Assembly (NCBI GenBank): GCA_036004685.1
Contig: DASYRE010000032.1
Span: forward strand, 1-64,000
Direction: 5' to 3'
Length of the DNA: 64,000 nucleotides
From: Candidatus Polarisedimenticolia bacterium
GTDB lineage: Bacteria > Acidobacteriota > Polarisedimenticolia > Gp22-AA2 > AA152
Shown: one piece after another, positions 35,272-44,711 of the stretch
Layout of the letters: each line of letters starts with the position of its first letter
Numbering within the stretch: position 1 is the first letter of the stretch
The notes under the pieces: generated by a model
What the model was told of the DNA's origin: nothing
The model's database searches: none
The model's input: only the letters and a program-made list of their open reading frames with translations
Program-made: the position numbers and the translations under genes

Positions 35272-37641
35272 ATGACCGCGGCTTCCAAATCGGCGCAGCG
35301 ATCGAACGGGAAGGGGGCTCCTTCGCCCAGACCACGGCGGGGGGCGGGGAAGAGGCTTCTGCTGAGGCTTCTCTTCGTGATGCTCGGGACCGCCGGCGTT
35401 ACCCTGGCGCTGATCTTCCTGGACGTGACGCGACGATTCGAGGCGCGACAGGCCCAGTTCCCCTCCCGCCTCTATTCGGACAGTCTCAAGCTGACGGTCG
35501 ACTCGGAGGTGCCCGCGTACTCGCTGCTCTCCCGCCTGACCCGTCTCGGATACAGAAAAGTGGCCGGCCAGCCGTCGAAACCCGGCGAATTCCTCTGGGC
35601 CGACAAGGAGCTGCGCATCTTCCTGCGGGAGTTCGAGTATCCGGAGGGTAGATTCGCGGGCGATCGGGTGCGGATTCAATTTCGCGGGAACCGGATCCGG
35701 AGAGTCACCAGTCTCAACACCGGGCGGCGCCTGGACACGGCCCGCATCGAGCCGGAGCTGATCGCCACCTTCTACAGCGACGTTCAGGAGGAGAGGACCT
35801 GGTACTCCTTGAATCAGTTTCCGGACGAGCTGCGGCGAGCCGTCCTGTCGGTCGAAGACCGGAACTTCTACCACCATCCCGGCATCGATCCGCGGGGGAC
35901 GGCGCGCGCGCTGTGGATCGACCTCGGGCGCCGCGCCGCCGTGCAAGGGGGGAGCACCGTCACGCAGCAGCTCGCGAAGAACCTGTACGCGAACCGGAAG
36001 CGGGATCTGACGCGCAAGCTGCTGGAGAGCGTGGCCGCGGTGATGCTGGAGGCGCGCTACACGAAGAATCAGATCCTGGAAGCCTATTTGAACGAGGTCT
36101 ACATGGGACAGCGAGGGCCGGTCGCAATCAGCGGGATGGGGGAGGCCTCCCGGTTCTATTTCCGGAAGAGGCCGTCGGAGCTCGTCCTGCATGAGTCGGC
36201 CCTGCTCGCCGGGATCATCAGCAGTCCCGGTCTTTACAATCCGTATCGCCATCCTCAGGCGGCGCTTTCCCGGAGAAACCGGGTTCTCAATTCCATGGTG
36301 GAGACGGGGGACCTCTCCCGGAAGGTCGCCGCCGTCGTCAAGACGACGGATCTTGGCGTGACGCGCCAGCGGCCGGGGAACTATCGCGCGCCTTATCTCG
36401 TCGATTTCCTCGAAGAGGAAGCTCGGAAGGGATTTCCCGATTCCCCGCCTTCCGGGGCCGGCCTGCGGATCTTCTCGACCGTCGATCCCGACCTCCAGGA
36501 GCGGGCGGAGGAGACGCTGGGCGCGGGGCTGGACCGTCTGGAGCGCGGCTACCCCGTCCTGCAAAAGAACCCCAAGGGGACCTTGCAAGGCTCACTCGTC
36601 GCCCTTCGTCCTTCGGACGGCTCGATTCTCGCCCTGGTCGGAGGACGCGACTACCGGAAGAGTCAGTTCAATCGAACCTATCAGGCCCGGCGGCAGCCGG
36701 GATCGCTGTTCAAGCCGTTCGTGTATCTCGCTGGCTTCGACCGCGCGCAATACGATCCGGGGTTCAGCTTCACCGCCGCGACGCCGCTCGAAGACACTCC
36801 GCTTACCCTCGTCTCGGGCGGAAAGCCGTACTCGCCGCAGAATTACGACCGCGAATTTCGGGGCGTGGTCACCGTCCGGCAGGCTCTCGAGAACTCGCTC
36901 AACGTGGCCACGATTCGCGCGGCGACCTTCGTCGGCCTGGAGCACGTGATCACGGTCGCGCGCCGCTGCGGGATCGAAAGCCCCCTTCCCAAGGTCCCTT
37001 CCCTGGCGCTGGGGGCCGCCGAAGTCACTCCTCTCGAGATTGCCGCCGCTTATGCCACCATCGCCTCCGGAGGGATACGGAATTCCGTGCGCGCCATCCG
37101 CAGCGTCACCGATCGCCGGGGCCGAGCGGTCGAGCCCGAGACCCCTCCGGCGACGCGGATCCTGTCGCCTCAAGCCGCGTACCTGCTGACGGACATTCTC
37201 CGGGGAGTCGTGCTGCGCGGAACCGCCGCCTCCGCCGCGGACCTGGGGCTGTCGGGAGTCGCCGCCGGCAAGACCGGCACCACCGACGATCTTCGCGACG
37301 CGTGGTTCGTCGGTTTCAGCGACGATCTGCTCGTGCTGGTGTGGGTGGGGTACGACGACAATCGGGCGCTTGGGCTCACGGGAGCCCAGGCGGCGCTCCC
37401 GATCTGGGTCGATTTCATGATGGGAACCGGACGCGTCGCCACCCAGGAGTTTCCGGAGCCCGAAGGGATGATCCGCGAGAAGGTCGATCCGACCACCGGC
37501 CAGCTGGCCACCTGGCGGTGTCCGGAAAAGATCGAGGAATTGTTCATCGCGGGAACGGAGCCGACCACGCGGTGCGAGACGCACAGCCATTGGCGATGGT
37601 GGTGGAGCTCGGAGCCTGAGAAACCGGACGACGGCGAGTAA
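35272..37641 (+). CDS. Class A penicillin-binding protein (PBP1B-like)
   Basis: The 789-residue protein has one N-terminal membrane helix (residues about 26-47), a UB2H-like region (about 60-160), a GT51 transglycosylase domain (VEDRNFYHHPGID with the catalytic Glu, QGGSTVTQQLAKN, EAYLNEVYMG), and a transpeptidase domain with RQPGSLFKP (SxxK), NSLN (SxN) and AGKTGTTDD (KTG). It polymerises and crosslinks peptidoglycan. The start is ATG 35272; the open frame extends upstream. It stands alone, converging with a ChbG-like gene. Confidence 0.94.
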   Translation: MTAASKSAQRSNGKGAPSPRPRRGAGKRLLLRLLFVMLGTAGVTLALIFLDVTRRFEARQAQFPSRLYSDSLKLTVDSEVPAYSLLSRLTRLGYRKVAGQPSKPGEFLWADKELRIFLREFEYPEGRFAGDRVRIQFRGNRIRRVTSLNTGRRLDTARIEPELIATFYSDVQEERTWYSLNQFPDELRRAVLSVEDRNFYHHPGIDPRGTARALWIDLGRRAAVQGGSTVTQQLAKNLYANRKRDLTRKLLESVAAVMLEARYTKNQILEAYLNEVYMGQRGPVAISGMGEASRFYFRKRPSELVLHESALLAGIISSPGLYNPYRHPQAALSRRNRVLNSMVETGDLSRKVAAVVKTTDLGVTRQRPGNYRAPYLVDFLEEEARKGFPDSPPSGAGLRIFSTVDPDLQERAEETLGAGLDRLERGYPVLQKNPKGTLQGSLVALRPSDGSILALVGGRDYRKSQFNRTYQARRQPGSLFKPFVYLAGFDRAQYDPGFSFTAATPLEDTPLTLVSGGKPYSPQNYDREFRGVVTVRQALENSLNVATIRAATFVGLEHVITVARRCGIESPLPKVPSLALGAAEVTPLEIAAAYATIASGGIRNSVRAIRSVTDRRGRAVEPETPPATRILSPQAAYLLTDILRGVVLRGTAASAADLGLSGVAAGKTGTTDDLRDAWFVGFSDDLLVLVWVGYDDNRALGLTGAQAALPIWVDFMMGTGRVATQEFPEPEGMIREKVDPTTGQLATWRCPEKIEELFIAGTEPTTRCETHSHWRWWWSSEPEKPDDGE

Positions 37642-37657
37642 GGGATCCGGCGCAGTT

Positions 37658-38485
37658 TCAGAGATCGCGGAAGGTGATCAGCTCGATGCCGTAGCTTTCG
37701 ACGGCTTTCCGGGTTTCGGGATCGGTGAGAAGATTGAGCTCCCGCTGGCGGTCCTCGCCGGCGAACCCCTTGCTGCCGGCCCCCCGCAGCCCCGGCTGCA
37801 CCATGACCTCCGTGGCGCCCTCGGGCAGTTTCGCCAGCATGTCCGCGAACCGATCGAAGTGGATCCCCCCCGTCAGGGAAGTTCCCCGGAAGTGCTCCGT
37901 CGTGGAATACCCTTCGGCCGCGAGGATCTCGGCGGCCCGAGGCACCAGGCCCTGACATCGGACCATCTCCCAGTAGACCTGGGAAGAGAGCACCCCGGGG
38001 GCGGGGACCGGCTCCCGCGGGAGCCTGACCCGGGTGAGGCCGTGACGGCGCCCCGCCCAGCAAAGCGCGGCCATGACGCGAGGATAGAGATGGACATGAT
38101 CGTGCGAGTCGAGATGGGTGGGCTCGATTCCGGCGTCGCGCACCCGGCGGATTTGCAGGTCGAACTCGGTCTGGATCTCCTCCGGATCGATTCTCCCCTC
38201 CATCAGGCGGCGGCGGGCTTCCTCCTTACCGAAGAATTGTCCGTGGCGGGCAGACAGCGTCCTGGGGTGCGAGAGGATGGCGGAGCCTTCGGTGAGATTC
38301 AGGTGGACGCCCATCCCGAGGCGCGGCGACTCCCGCGCCCAGGCGGCGATCGTCTCGAGCAGCAGACTGTTGGCGAGAACCGACGTGCTGGTGACGATCC
38401 CCTTGCGGTGGGCCTCGAGAATCCCGCGGCTCCGCGGCTCGTCGATGCCCATCGCATCAGCGTTGATGATGACCCGTCGTTTCAT
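37658..38485 (-). CDS. ChbG/YdjC (HpnK-like) carbohydrate deacetylase
   Basis: The 275-residue protein belongs to the YdjC/ChbG superfamily, which removes acetyl groups from oligosaccharides or sugar lipids. It shows MGVHLNLTEG and HLDSHDHVHLYP, two of the metal-binding motifs. The first motif, normally NADDFG, here reads NADAMG, so one Asp is replaced by Ala. HpnK-like members occur in hopanoid clusters, but no such genes are nearby. A TATAAT lies on its strand at 38534-38529. Confidence 0.85.
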   Translation of the reverse strand: MKRRVIINADAMGIDEPRSRGILEAHRKGIVTSTSVLANSLLLETIAAWARESPRLGMGVHLNLTEGSAILSHPRTLSARHGQFFGKEEARRRLMEGRIDPEEIQTEFDLQIRRVRDAGIEPTHLDSHDHVHLYPRVMAALCWAGRRHGLTRVRLPREPVPAPGVLSSQVYWEMVRCQGLVPRAAEILAAEGYSTTEHFRGTSLTGGIHFDRFADMLAKLPEGATEVMVQPGLRGAGSKGFAGEDRQRELNLLTDPETRKAVESYGIELITFRDL

Positions 38486-38569
38486 CCGCTCGCGGTTCTC
38501 CGTCGCGAATCGGTCGATTTCTTGCCGGATTATACCCGCACGCCCATCCCTCGCAAGCGCCCGGGCGCG

Positions 38570-39544
38570 CTAGCGCCCCCGAAAGAAGAGAGCCCAGGTG
38601 GAATCCACCAGGGTGTGCGCGAGGGCGGGAGCCATCAGGGTTCCTCCGAGGCGGTAGACCGTGCCATAGACGGTCCCCGCCGCCGTGGCCAGCAGCAGAT
38701 AGCGCCAGTCCGGAGAGCCGCCGTTATTCAGATGGGCTCCGCCGAAGAGGATCGCCGCGAGCCCGACGGAGAGCCAGGGCCTTCCGGTCCATCGCCCCAG
38801 GAGGTTCTGCAGAAGGCCCCGGAACAGAAGCTCCTCGGGAACCCCCGTGGCCAGGAATATCGCGAGCACTTTCCCCGCGCAAGGGAGGGCGGCGGGAAGC
38901 CGGTGGATCGGATGCAGAAATCCCGTCGCGAGGCCGAACGCGAGGGCGATCGGCGCGAAGATCAGGAAGGCGAGGGTCGCCAGCGCCGCGTCCCGGCGCC
39001 GGACGACGAACGTGTATCCGACGTCCCCCATGCCGCGCTGGACGACGAACAGGAACACCGCCAGGGAAACGCCCAGGATCCCGAACAGGAAGTAGCCGGG
39101 CTGTCCCGGAGGCCACGGCCATAGGGGGCCGAGCCACCGGAGCTCGAGGGGAAGCCAGATCAGCAGCAGCGCCGCTCCCTCCCGCCAGGAGACCTGACCC
39201 CGCGCCCCGGCTCCGATCAGGACGAGAAGGGGAAGGTTGACGTAGAGGGCCAGCTTCAGGAAGCCGGCGAGCGAGAAGCAACCCAGCGGAAAGGCATAGA
39301 CAAGGTAGGGGAGCAGGAAGGCTTGCGCGGTCAGGAGCAGGCGTGTGCGGGAGTCGGCGACGAAGCCCGAAACCAGGCGGACGAAATCGGCGCGCGCGAA
39401 CGCGAAGTAGGCGCCGAGAAGGAGGAAGATTGCGGGAAGTCCCAGGGCCATCTCCCGAGCGCCCAGGCTCCGGAGGTGACCGGCATAGGCCGTCGCGAGG
39501 AGGATCAGGAGCGACGGCACAAGGACGGCGGCGAGACTTTTCAT
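38570..39544 (-). CDS. CPBP-family intramembrane metalloprotease
   Basis: The 324-residue protein has about eight membrane helices and the three CPBP (Abi/Rce1-like) motifs: EELLFRGLLQNLLGR (EExxxR), FGGAHLNN (FxxxH) and HTLVDSTW (HxxxD). These proteins cleave prenylated or signal-like peptides in membranes. The start at 39544 follows a GGGAG seven bases upstream; the open frame extends 126 residues further into non-coding sequence. The gene diverges from the DUF2203 gene. Confidence 0.87.
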   Translation of the reverse strand: MKSLAAVLVPSLLILLATAYAGHLRSLGAREMALGLPAIFLLLGAYFAFARADFVRLVSGFVADSRTRLLLTAQAFLLPYLVYAFPLGCFSLAGFLKLALYVNLPLLVLIGAGARGQVSWREGAALLLIWLPLELRWLGPLWPWPPGQPGYFLFGILGVSLAVFLFVVQRGMGDVGYTFVVRRRDAALATLAFLIFAPIALAFGLATGFLHPIHRLPAALPCAGKVLAIFLATGVPEELLFRGLLQNLLGRWTGRPWLSVGLAAILFGGAHLNNGGSPDWRYLLLATAAGTVYGTVYRLGGTLMAPALAHTLVDSTWALFFRGR

Positions 39545-39698
39545 GGCGGGTCTCCCGAGCGTAAAAGGCGGAGCTTTCATACGCGAGACGGATCGGCGGG
39601 TCAACGCCGGCACCCGGAGGATAATGTTTTCGTCAGGGTCTTGCGCGGCTTGAACGGAGCGGGACGCATCGGTTAGACTTTTTCTCGGGAGATTCTTC

Positions 39699-40145
39699 AT
39701 GAGTCCTGAAACGGCCGAACCCAAGCTCTTCACGGTCCAGGAGGCGCAGCATGCCCTCGACGAAGTCCGCCCGCTGGTGGGGAGGATGCTCCGCGCCTTC
39801 GCCGAGATCCGCGAGGAGATCGAGACGGCCTCCCGCTCGGTCGGACTCAAGCCCGGCGATCCGGAGCTGGCCCGCCACCTGGAGATTCGGGGAATTGCTC
39901 CGCGCCTCCTCAAGGAGATCAACCGGATGATTCAGGACATCCAGGCCCACGGCTGCGTGGTCAACGGCCCCGAGGCCGGCCTGATCGATTTCCCGTGCCT
40001 GATGGGAAGCGAGATCGTCTTCCTCTGCTGGAAATATGGAGAGCCGAGGATCGCCCACTGGCATCGCATTCCGGACGGTTTCGCGGGACGCCGGTCCTTG
40101 CTGGACGACGAGACCCGTCCGGACGGCAACGCCCCGGTTCACTGA
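39699..40145 (+). CDS. DUF2203 family protein
   Basis: The 148-residue protein matches the DUF2203 pattern: KLFTVQEAQHALDEVRPLVGRML at the start, a helical middle, and GLIDFPCLMGSEIVFLCWKYGEPRIAHWHRIPDGFAGRR at the end. Function unknown; the family is soluble and widespread. GGGAGA lies six bases before the ATG. Confidence 0.9.
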   Translation: MSPETAEPKLFTVQEAQHALDEVRPLVGRMLRAFAEIREEIETASRSVGLKPGDPELARHLEIRGIAPRLLKEINRMIQDIQAHGCVVNGPEAGLIDFPCLMGSEIVFLCWKYGEPRIAHWHRIPDGFAGRRSLLDDETRPDGNAPVH

Positions 40146-40209
40146 GCCGCCCGTAGCCTTCGCGCCCGCCACGGATCGTTGAGCTCTCAGGCCGAACCTG
40201 GAGGAACCC

Positions 40210-40881
40210 ATCGACATTTCCGGTCTCGCCGGCGACGGGATTGGGCTCGGACTCGCCATCGCCGCTCCGATAGGACCGGTCAATCTGGAGATCATCCGGA
40301 GGGGCCTTCGCGGCGGGTCGTTGCCGGCCTTCCTGGTCGGCCTCGGATCGACCGCCGCCGATCTCTTCTACGTGCTCCTCGTCTACGTGGGCGTGGCCCC
40401 TCTCATCCAGCACCCTCTCTTCCGGATTCCGCTGGACGGCGCCGCCGCCGTCGTGCTCGGGATGCTGGCGTGGGGCGGCCTGCAGGAAGCGCGCCGGCCG
40501 GCCTCCGGCCTGTCGGGCGGTGGCGCGCCGCCGGTCTCGGCGCGCCGCGGAGCCCTGGCATCGGGTTTCTTGATCACTCTTTCCAATCCGATGACTATCG
40601 TCTTCTATTTCTCGCTTTTCGGGGGAGCGGTGGCGAGGCTCCACGAGGCCCCGCGCAGCGTCCATTTCTTGTACGTGATCTTCGTGATGACGGGGTGCGT
40701 GCTCTGGTCCGCTTTCCTCGCGATCGCGCTGGGATGGGGGAAGGGAAGGCTCAGTCCGCGAGCCGTCAGGGCCGTGGGCGTTGTCTCGACGCTGGCGCTC
40801 GTCTACTTCGCGGCGCATTTCCTGTTCGACGGACTCCTCGAGATCCGCGCTCTTCTGAGCGGAGCTGGCCGCGCCGCTTAA
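40210..40881 (+). CDS. LysE-family exporter (no canonical start codon)
   Basis: The conserved LysE N-terminal helix (GLGLAIAAPIGPVNLEIIRRGLRGGSLPAFLVGLGSTAADL) is fully present, but between the in-frame stop at 40180-40182 and this helix there is no ATG, GTG or TTG. Candidates are CTG 40198, ATC 40210 and ATT 40216. GGAGGA at 40200-40205 fits ATC 40210, used here (223 residues). The first canonical start, TTG 40321, would remove the first helix. Six helices and LITLSNPMTIVFYFSLFGG are typical. The family exports amino acids. Confidence 0.75.
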   Translation: MDISGLAGDGIGLGLAIAAPIGPVNLEIIRRGLRGGSLPAFLVGLGSTAADLFYVLLVYVGVAPLIQHPLFRIPLDGAAAVVLGMLAWGGLQEARRPASGLSGGGAPPVSARRGALASGFLITLSNPMTIVFYFSLFGGAVARLHEAPRSVHFLYVIFVMTGCVLWSAFLAIALGWGKGRLSPRAVRAVGVVSTLALVYFAAHFLFDGLLEIRALLSGAGRAA

Positions 40882-42344
40882 CGGCGGGCTCGGCTCCGAT
40901 GCCGGCGGCGCCGGGGCTGGCGTTCGCGCCCGGGCCCGGCCGGGGCTTCGGAAGGCGTTTCCCGATGCTTTGCAGCTCCCGGACCTTCGGGAAGAGAGTC
41001 CAAGTCGACCGGCGGGCGGTCCAGGTGCGCCTGGAGAAGAACCGCCATCATGGTGCGGGCGTCTTCGCGATTGAGAATCTGGGCGGCGACTGGCTCGTAT
41101 TCCAGCAGCTCCTCGGGGGGGACTCGGGAAGATTCCTCCTTCAGCCGCGCGAGCAGGTGCTCAACCTTCTTCATGGTGACCTCCGCGTCGGACGGAAAAT
41201 CGCGCTCGATGGCATCGAGGTCGTTCACCTTCACGAGCTTGTTGAAGTTGACGAGATCGTGGGCCGAAACGAGGGAGATGGCCTTGCCCGATTTCCCGAT
41301 CCGTCCCGTCCGCCCGGCCCGATGCACGTACTGGTCGGGCGAGCTGGGGGACGAAAAGATGAAGACGTGGGAGAGATTCTCGATGTCGATGCCTCGCGCG
41401 GCGACATCCGTCGCCACGAGGTGGCGAAGCTCGCCGCGCCGGAAGCCGGCCATCACCTTCTCCCGGCGGCTCTGGGAAAGGTCGCTGGAGAGCATCGCGA
41501 CGGGCAGTCCCTTGTGGCCCAGGAAATTCGCCACGACCCGAGTTTCCTCCCGCGTATTGCAGAAAATCATGGAAGAGGCGGGGTCCTCGTATTCGATCAG
41601 CTTGTAGAGGTTCCGCTCCTTGTTCATCCGGTTGGTGATGTAGTACTCGTGCGAGACCTCGCGCACGTAGACATAGTCCTCGCTCAGAAGCACCTTCTCC
41701 GGTTCGACGAGATAGCGGTAGGCAATCACTTCGATGCTGCGGGGAATGGTCGCTGAAAACAGGAGGGTCTGGCGTTTCGGCGGAAGGTGATCCAAGATCT
41801 GCCTCATCTCCTTCTCGAACCCCATGTCGAGCATGAGATCGGCCTCGTCGAGCACCAGAACTCTCAGGCGATCGAAGTTCAGCGTTCCCCGCCGGAGATG
41901 ATCGAGAATGCGTCCCGGGGTGCCGACCACGGCGTGCACGCCCCGCCGCATCTCCTCGAGTTGCTGCTCGATCGGCTTGCCGCCGTAGATTCGGACGCAG
42001 CGAATCCCCCGCCCGGCGCCAATGCGTCCTACTTCATCGGCAACCTGGAGCGTGAGCTCCCGGGCCGGCGTCAAAATCAGCGCTTGAACCGAGACGTCCG
42101 TGGGGTCCACCACCTCGGCGATGCGGATTCCGAAGGCGGCGGTCTTGCCGGTTCCCGTCCTGGACTGAACGATGAGGTCCTTTCCCGCCATGGCGCGAGG
42201 GATCGTCAAGGACTGGACCTCCGTGGGCTCCGTGTAGCCTATCTCCGCCAGCGCGGCGAGCACCTCGGGACGCAGACCGAAATTCTTGAAGCCGGAGGAG
42301 GGACCGACTTCCTGGGCGGGTGATCGGGTGGGCGTGCTATCCAT
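40878..42344 (-). CDS. DEAD-box ATP-dependent RNA helicase
   Basis: The protein has all the DEAD-box motifs: Q motif region (GFKNFGLRPEVLAALAEIGYTEPTEVQ), Walker A SRTGTGKTAA, PARELTLQ, TPGRILDHL, VLDEADLMLDMGF, FSATIP, and ARGIDIE, HRAGRTGRIGKSG of the second domain. A basic Arg-rich C-terminus could bind RNA. ATG 42344 (488 residues) is preceded closely by AAGGA; ATG 42356 is the alternative. Its stop overlaps that of the convergent LysE gene by four bases. Confidence 0.93.
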   Translation of the reverse strand: MDSTPTRSPAQEVGPSSGFKNFGLRPEVLAALAEIGYTEPTEVQSLTIPRAMAGKDLIVQSRTGTGKTAAFGIRIAEVVDPTDVSVQALILTPARELTLQVADEVGRIGAGRGIRCVRIYGGKPIEQQLEEMRRGVHAVVGTPGRILDHLRRGTLNFDRLRVLVLDEADLMLDMGFEKEMRQILDHLPPKRQTLLFSATIPRSIEVIAYRYLVEPEKVLLSEDYVYVREVSHEYYITNRMNKERNLYKLIEYEDPASSMIFCNTREETRVVANFLGHKGLPVAMLSSDLSQSRREKVMAGFRRGELRHLVATDVAARGIDIENLSHVFIFSSPSSPDQYVHRAGRTGRIGKSGKAISLVSAHDLVNFNKLVKVNDLDAIERDFPSDAEVTMKKVEHLLARLKEESSRVPPEELLEYEPVAAQILNREDARTMMAVLLQAHLDRPPVDLDSLPEGPGAAKHRETPSEAPAGPGRERQPRRRRHRSRARR

Positions 42345-42413
42345 CGATCCTTCCATGAACTGCGTTCACGCTTTTCCGGCAGGGCGGGGCCGGAACCAGC
42401 AAGCCAAGGATAT

Positions 42414-42422
42414 ATGATAGCA
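42414..42422 (-). promoter_or_regulatory. Extended -10 promoter of the DEAD-box gene
   Basis: The minus strand reads TGC-TATCAT, an extended -10 about 70 bases before the helicase start. Confidence 0.5.
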
Positions 42423-42622
42423 AAATAGAGAGTTGACGTAGCGGAGGCGAAGCCATCAGGCTCGCATGCGGCTGCTGCATTCAAGAAGCAGCAAAGATTT
42501 TGCCTTGTTGACCCGACGGCGTATGCGTCGAATACTTGACACAGGAGGGGGGAAGGAAATCCCTCTCCACCGCCCCCCCTAAAAGACGGATGGGAGGGGA
42601 GGCGGGCGATCCCCCCCTAAGG

Positions 42623-42644
42623 CCGCGCGGGATTTCCCGCGCGG
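42623..42644 (-). terminator. Perfect 9-bp hairpin after the BtuF-like gene
   Basis: CCGCGCGGG-ATTT-CCCGCGCGG lies five bases past the stop of the minus-strand binding-protein gene. There is no T-tract. A terminator or mRNA-end stabiliser is likely from its position. Confidence 0.65.
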
Positions 42645-42648
42645 TCGC

Positions 42649-43593
42649 TTATTGGGCCCCTTTTTCGAGCAAGTCCGTCAATTCCTCCATCGCCTCCACG
42701 ACACGCGGAGCGGGGCGCTCCATGGCCTCGCTCACCGTCGCGACTCTTCCGTAGCGGACCGCCTCCATCTCGCGCCAGCCCGGTTTTTCCCTCAAGCTTT
42801 GAAGGAACGCTGCGTTTTGCGAAGAGGCGAGAATCCAGCGGGGATTGCGAATCATCAGCGTCTCGAGATCGAAGGTGGGCCATTCCGTCGGAGCGTCGGA
42901 AGTGATCGAATCGCATCCGCACCGTCGCAGAGCGTCGTCGAGAAAGGTCCCGTGACCGGGCACGACGATGGGATCGTTCCAAACCAAGAAGAGCACTCTG
43001 GTTCTCGGCCTTTGGCGGGCGCGCGCCTCAAGGCGGGCGAGGCGGCGAACGAGCTCGGCGTGCAGGGTTCGCGCCCGGTCGGGCGCATCGAGGATCCACC
43101 CCAGGGGAATCAGCGAGGCGAGCATGCTGTCGAGGTCCGGCGTGTCCAGGAAATAGACCGGAAGGTGAAGAGAGTCGGCCCGGGCAATCGTCGAGGCGTC
43201 GTTTCCCGACGTGGTGGCGATTAGGAGATCGGGATCGAGGCTCATGATCGTCTCCCAGCTCGGGTTTACCATCCCCCCGATGCGGGCCTTACGGAGGGCC
43301 GCGGGAGGCTGATTGCAGAAGTCGGTGACGCCGACGACCCGATCGCCGCGGCCCAGCGCGAACAAAGTCTCGGTCACGCTGGGAGCCATCGAGACGATCC
43401 GAGATACGGGAGAGGGAATCCTGACCGGGCGGCCGATTCCGTCGCGCACCAGCTTCTCCGGGCGTGGGGCCGGAAGATCGCCGGCCTGGCCGGAAGCGGG
43501 GGCCAGAAAGAGCATCAGGGAGAGGGCGAAAAGCGGCAACCGGGCGGAGCGCGGATGGGGCCGGGCGCAGCGCGGTGGAAGGACCCTCAACAA
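42649..43593 (-). CDS. BtuF-like cobalamin/iron-siderophore periplasmic binding protein
   Basis: The 314-residue protein has a signal peptide (LPLFALSLMLFLAPASGQA) and the type III periplasmic binding fold: VSRIVSMAPSVTETLFALGRGDRVVGVTDFCNQP, IGGMVNPSWETIMSLDPDLLIAT, NPRWILASS. This is the BtuF/FecB group, which delivers cobalamin or ferric chelates to an ABC importer; none is adjacent. Cobalamin would suit the B12-type radical SAM genes, but that is inference. The start is taken as TTG 43593, overlapping the upstream transaminase by 7 bases, without a clear ribosome site. Confidence 0.83.
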   Translation of the reverse strand: MLRVLPPRCARPHPRSARLPLFALSLMLFLAPASGQAGDLPAPRPEKLVRDGIGRPVRIPSPVSRIVSMAPSVTETLFALGRGDRVVGVTDFCNQPPAALRKARIGGMVNPSWETIMSLDPDLLIATTSGNDASTIARADSLHLPVYFLDTPDLDSMLASLIPLGWILDAPDRARTLHAELVRRLARLEARARQRPRTRVLFLVWNDPIVVPGHGTFLDDALRRCGCDSITSDAPTEWPTFDLETLMIRNPRWILASSQNAAFLQSLREKPGWREMEAVRYGRVATVSEAMERPAPRVVEAMEELTDLLEKGAQ

Positions 43594-44711
43594 CGGAGGT
43601 AGCGCCGGATATCGGGGAGCTCGGCGTCGAGCGGAAGCCCGCGAATCGGGTCGGCCATCGCCGCTTCGATTCCGCCGAGAAGAACCCGGGTGATCTCGCC
43701 GGGCTTGCCGTCGCCGACGCGGTGTCCGGCCACGCTGATGATGGGCATCACGAACGCGCCGGTGCCGGTCATGAAGACTTCCCGATCCTCGCCGATCAGA
43801 TCCAGTGGCAGGATCGTGCCCGATTCCTCAACCGTGTATCCCTTCGCCCGCGCGATTTCCAGGGTGACCAGCCGCGTGATCCCGTTCAAGCAGAAATCGC
43901 TCTTCGGCGTCAGCACGTTCACGCGGGAGGGATCCGACTTCCAGCCCTCGCTCTTAACGACAAGGAAGAGGTTGTCCACGGTCGCTTCGGCCACGAATCC
44001 ATCCTGAGTCAGCATGATGCATTCGGGATCGCCGCTTGCCGCGCAGCCTTCGCGCAAGGCCAGCACGTTGTTCAGGTAGTTGTTGCTCTTGATTCGCGGA
44101 TCCAGAATCGTCGAGTCCGGTCTGCGGATGACGCGGGAGATGCCGAGGGAGATGCCTTTTTCGTAAGCGTCTCGCGGATAAAGGCGAATCGTGCTGACCA
44201 GGGCGAAAAGCGTCGGCGCGACGCATTTTCTCGGGTTGATTCCGAGATCACCCAGTCCGCGCGTGACGACCAGCCGAATGTAGGAGTTGTCGGTCGGCTG
44301 AAAGGCGACTTCGCGAGCCGTCTGCAGGAGATGCGTCGCGAGCTCGGTCCGATCGTAGGGGACGTGAATGCCGAGCTCTCCGGCGGAGCGCCAGAAGCGG
44401 TCAAAATGCTCCCGCAGAAGGAATACCTGCCGGTTCCTGATCAGGATTCCCTCGAAGCACGCGTCTCCATACAGCACCGCGTGATCCAGCAGCGGCAGGC
44501 CAATCTCGTCCAGGCTGAAGATACCGTGCCGGCGCTCCCATGCGCCTCGAGTCTCCTTCGGGTGGGAGCGCGCCGGATCGAGAAGGACTCTCGGCGTTAT
44601 CCCCTTGACGACGGGCATCGAGACAAAGGCCCGCGCTTTGCGGCCGACCTCCAAAAGAGCGGCCAGAGCTCTCTCGATATCGTCGACCGGCATCGGAGCC
44701 TCCGCGGGCAT
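43587..44711 (-). CDS. Class IV aminotransferase (branched-chain/D-amino-acid type)
   Basis: The 374-residue enzyme is a fold-type IV PLP aminotransferase. It shows LDHAVLYGDACFEGILIRNRQVFLLREHFDRFWRSA, the PLP lysine in DPRIKSNNYLNNVLA and ECIMLTQDGFVAEATVDNLFLV. The IlvE-like pattern suggests branched-chain amino acid transamination. It is about 60-70 residues longer at the N-terminus than usual. ATG 44711 and ATG 44693 are both possible. It overlaps the BtuF-like gene, so they are probably cotranscribed. Confidence 0.88.
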   Translation of the reverse strand: MPAEAPMPVDDIERALAALLEVGRKARAFVSMPVVKGITPRVLLDPARSHPKETRGAWERRHGIFSLDEIGLPLLDHAVLYGDACFEGILIRNRQVFLLREHFDRFWRSAGELGIHVPYDRTELATHLLQTAREVAFQPTDNSYIRLVVTRGLGDLGINPRKCVAPTLFALVSTIRLYPRDAYEKGISLGISRVIRRPDSTILDPRIKSNNYLNNVLALREGCAASGDPECIMLTQDGFVAEATVDNLFLVVKSEGWKSDPSRVNVLTPKSDFCLNGITRLVTLEIARAKGYTVEESGTILPLDLIGEDREVFMTGTGAFVMPIISVAGHRVGDGKPGEITRVLLGGIEAAMADPIRGLPLDAELPDIRRYLRC

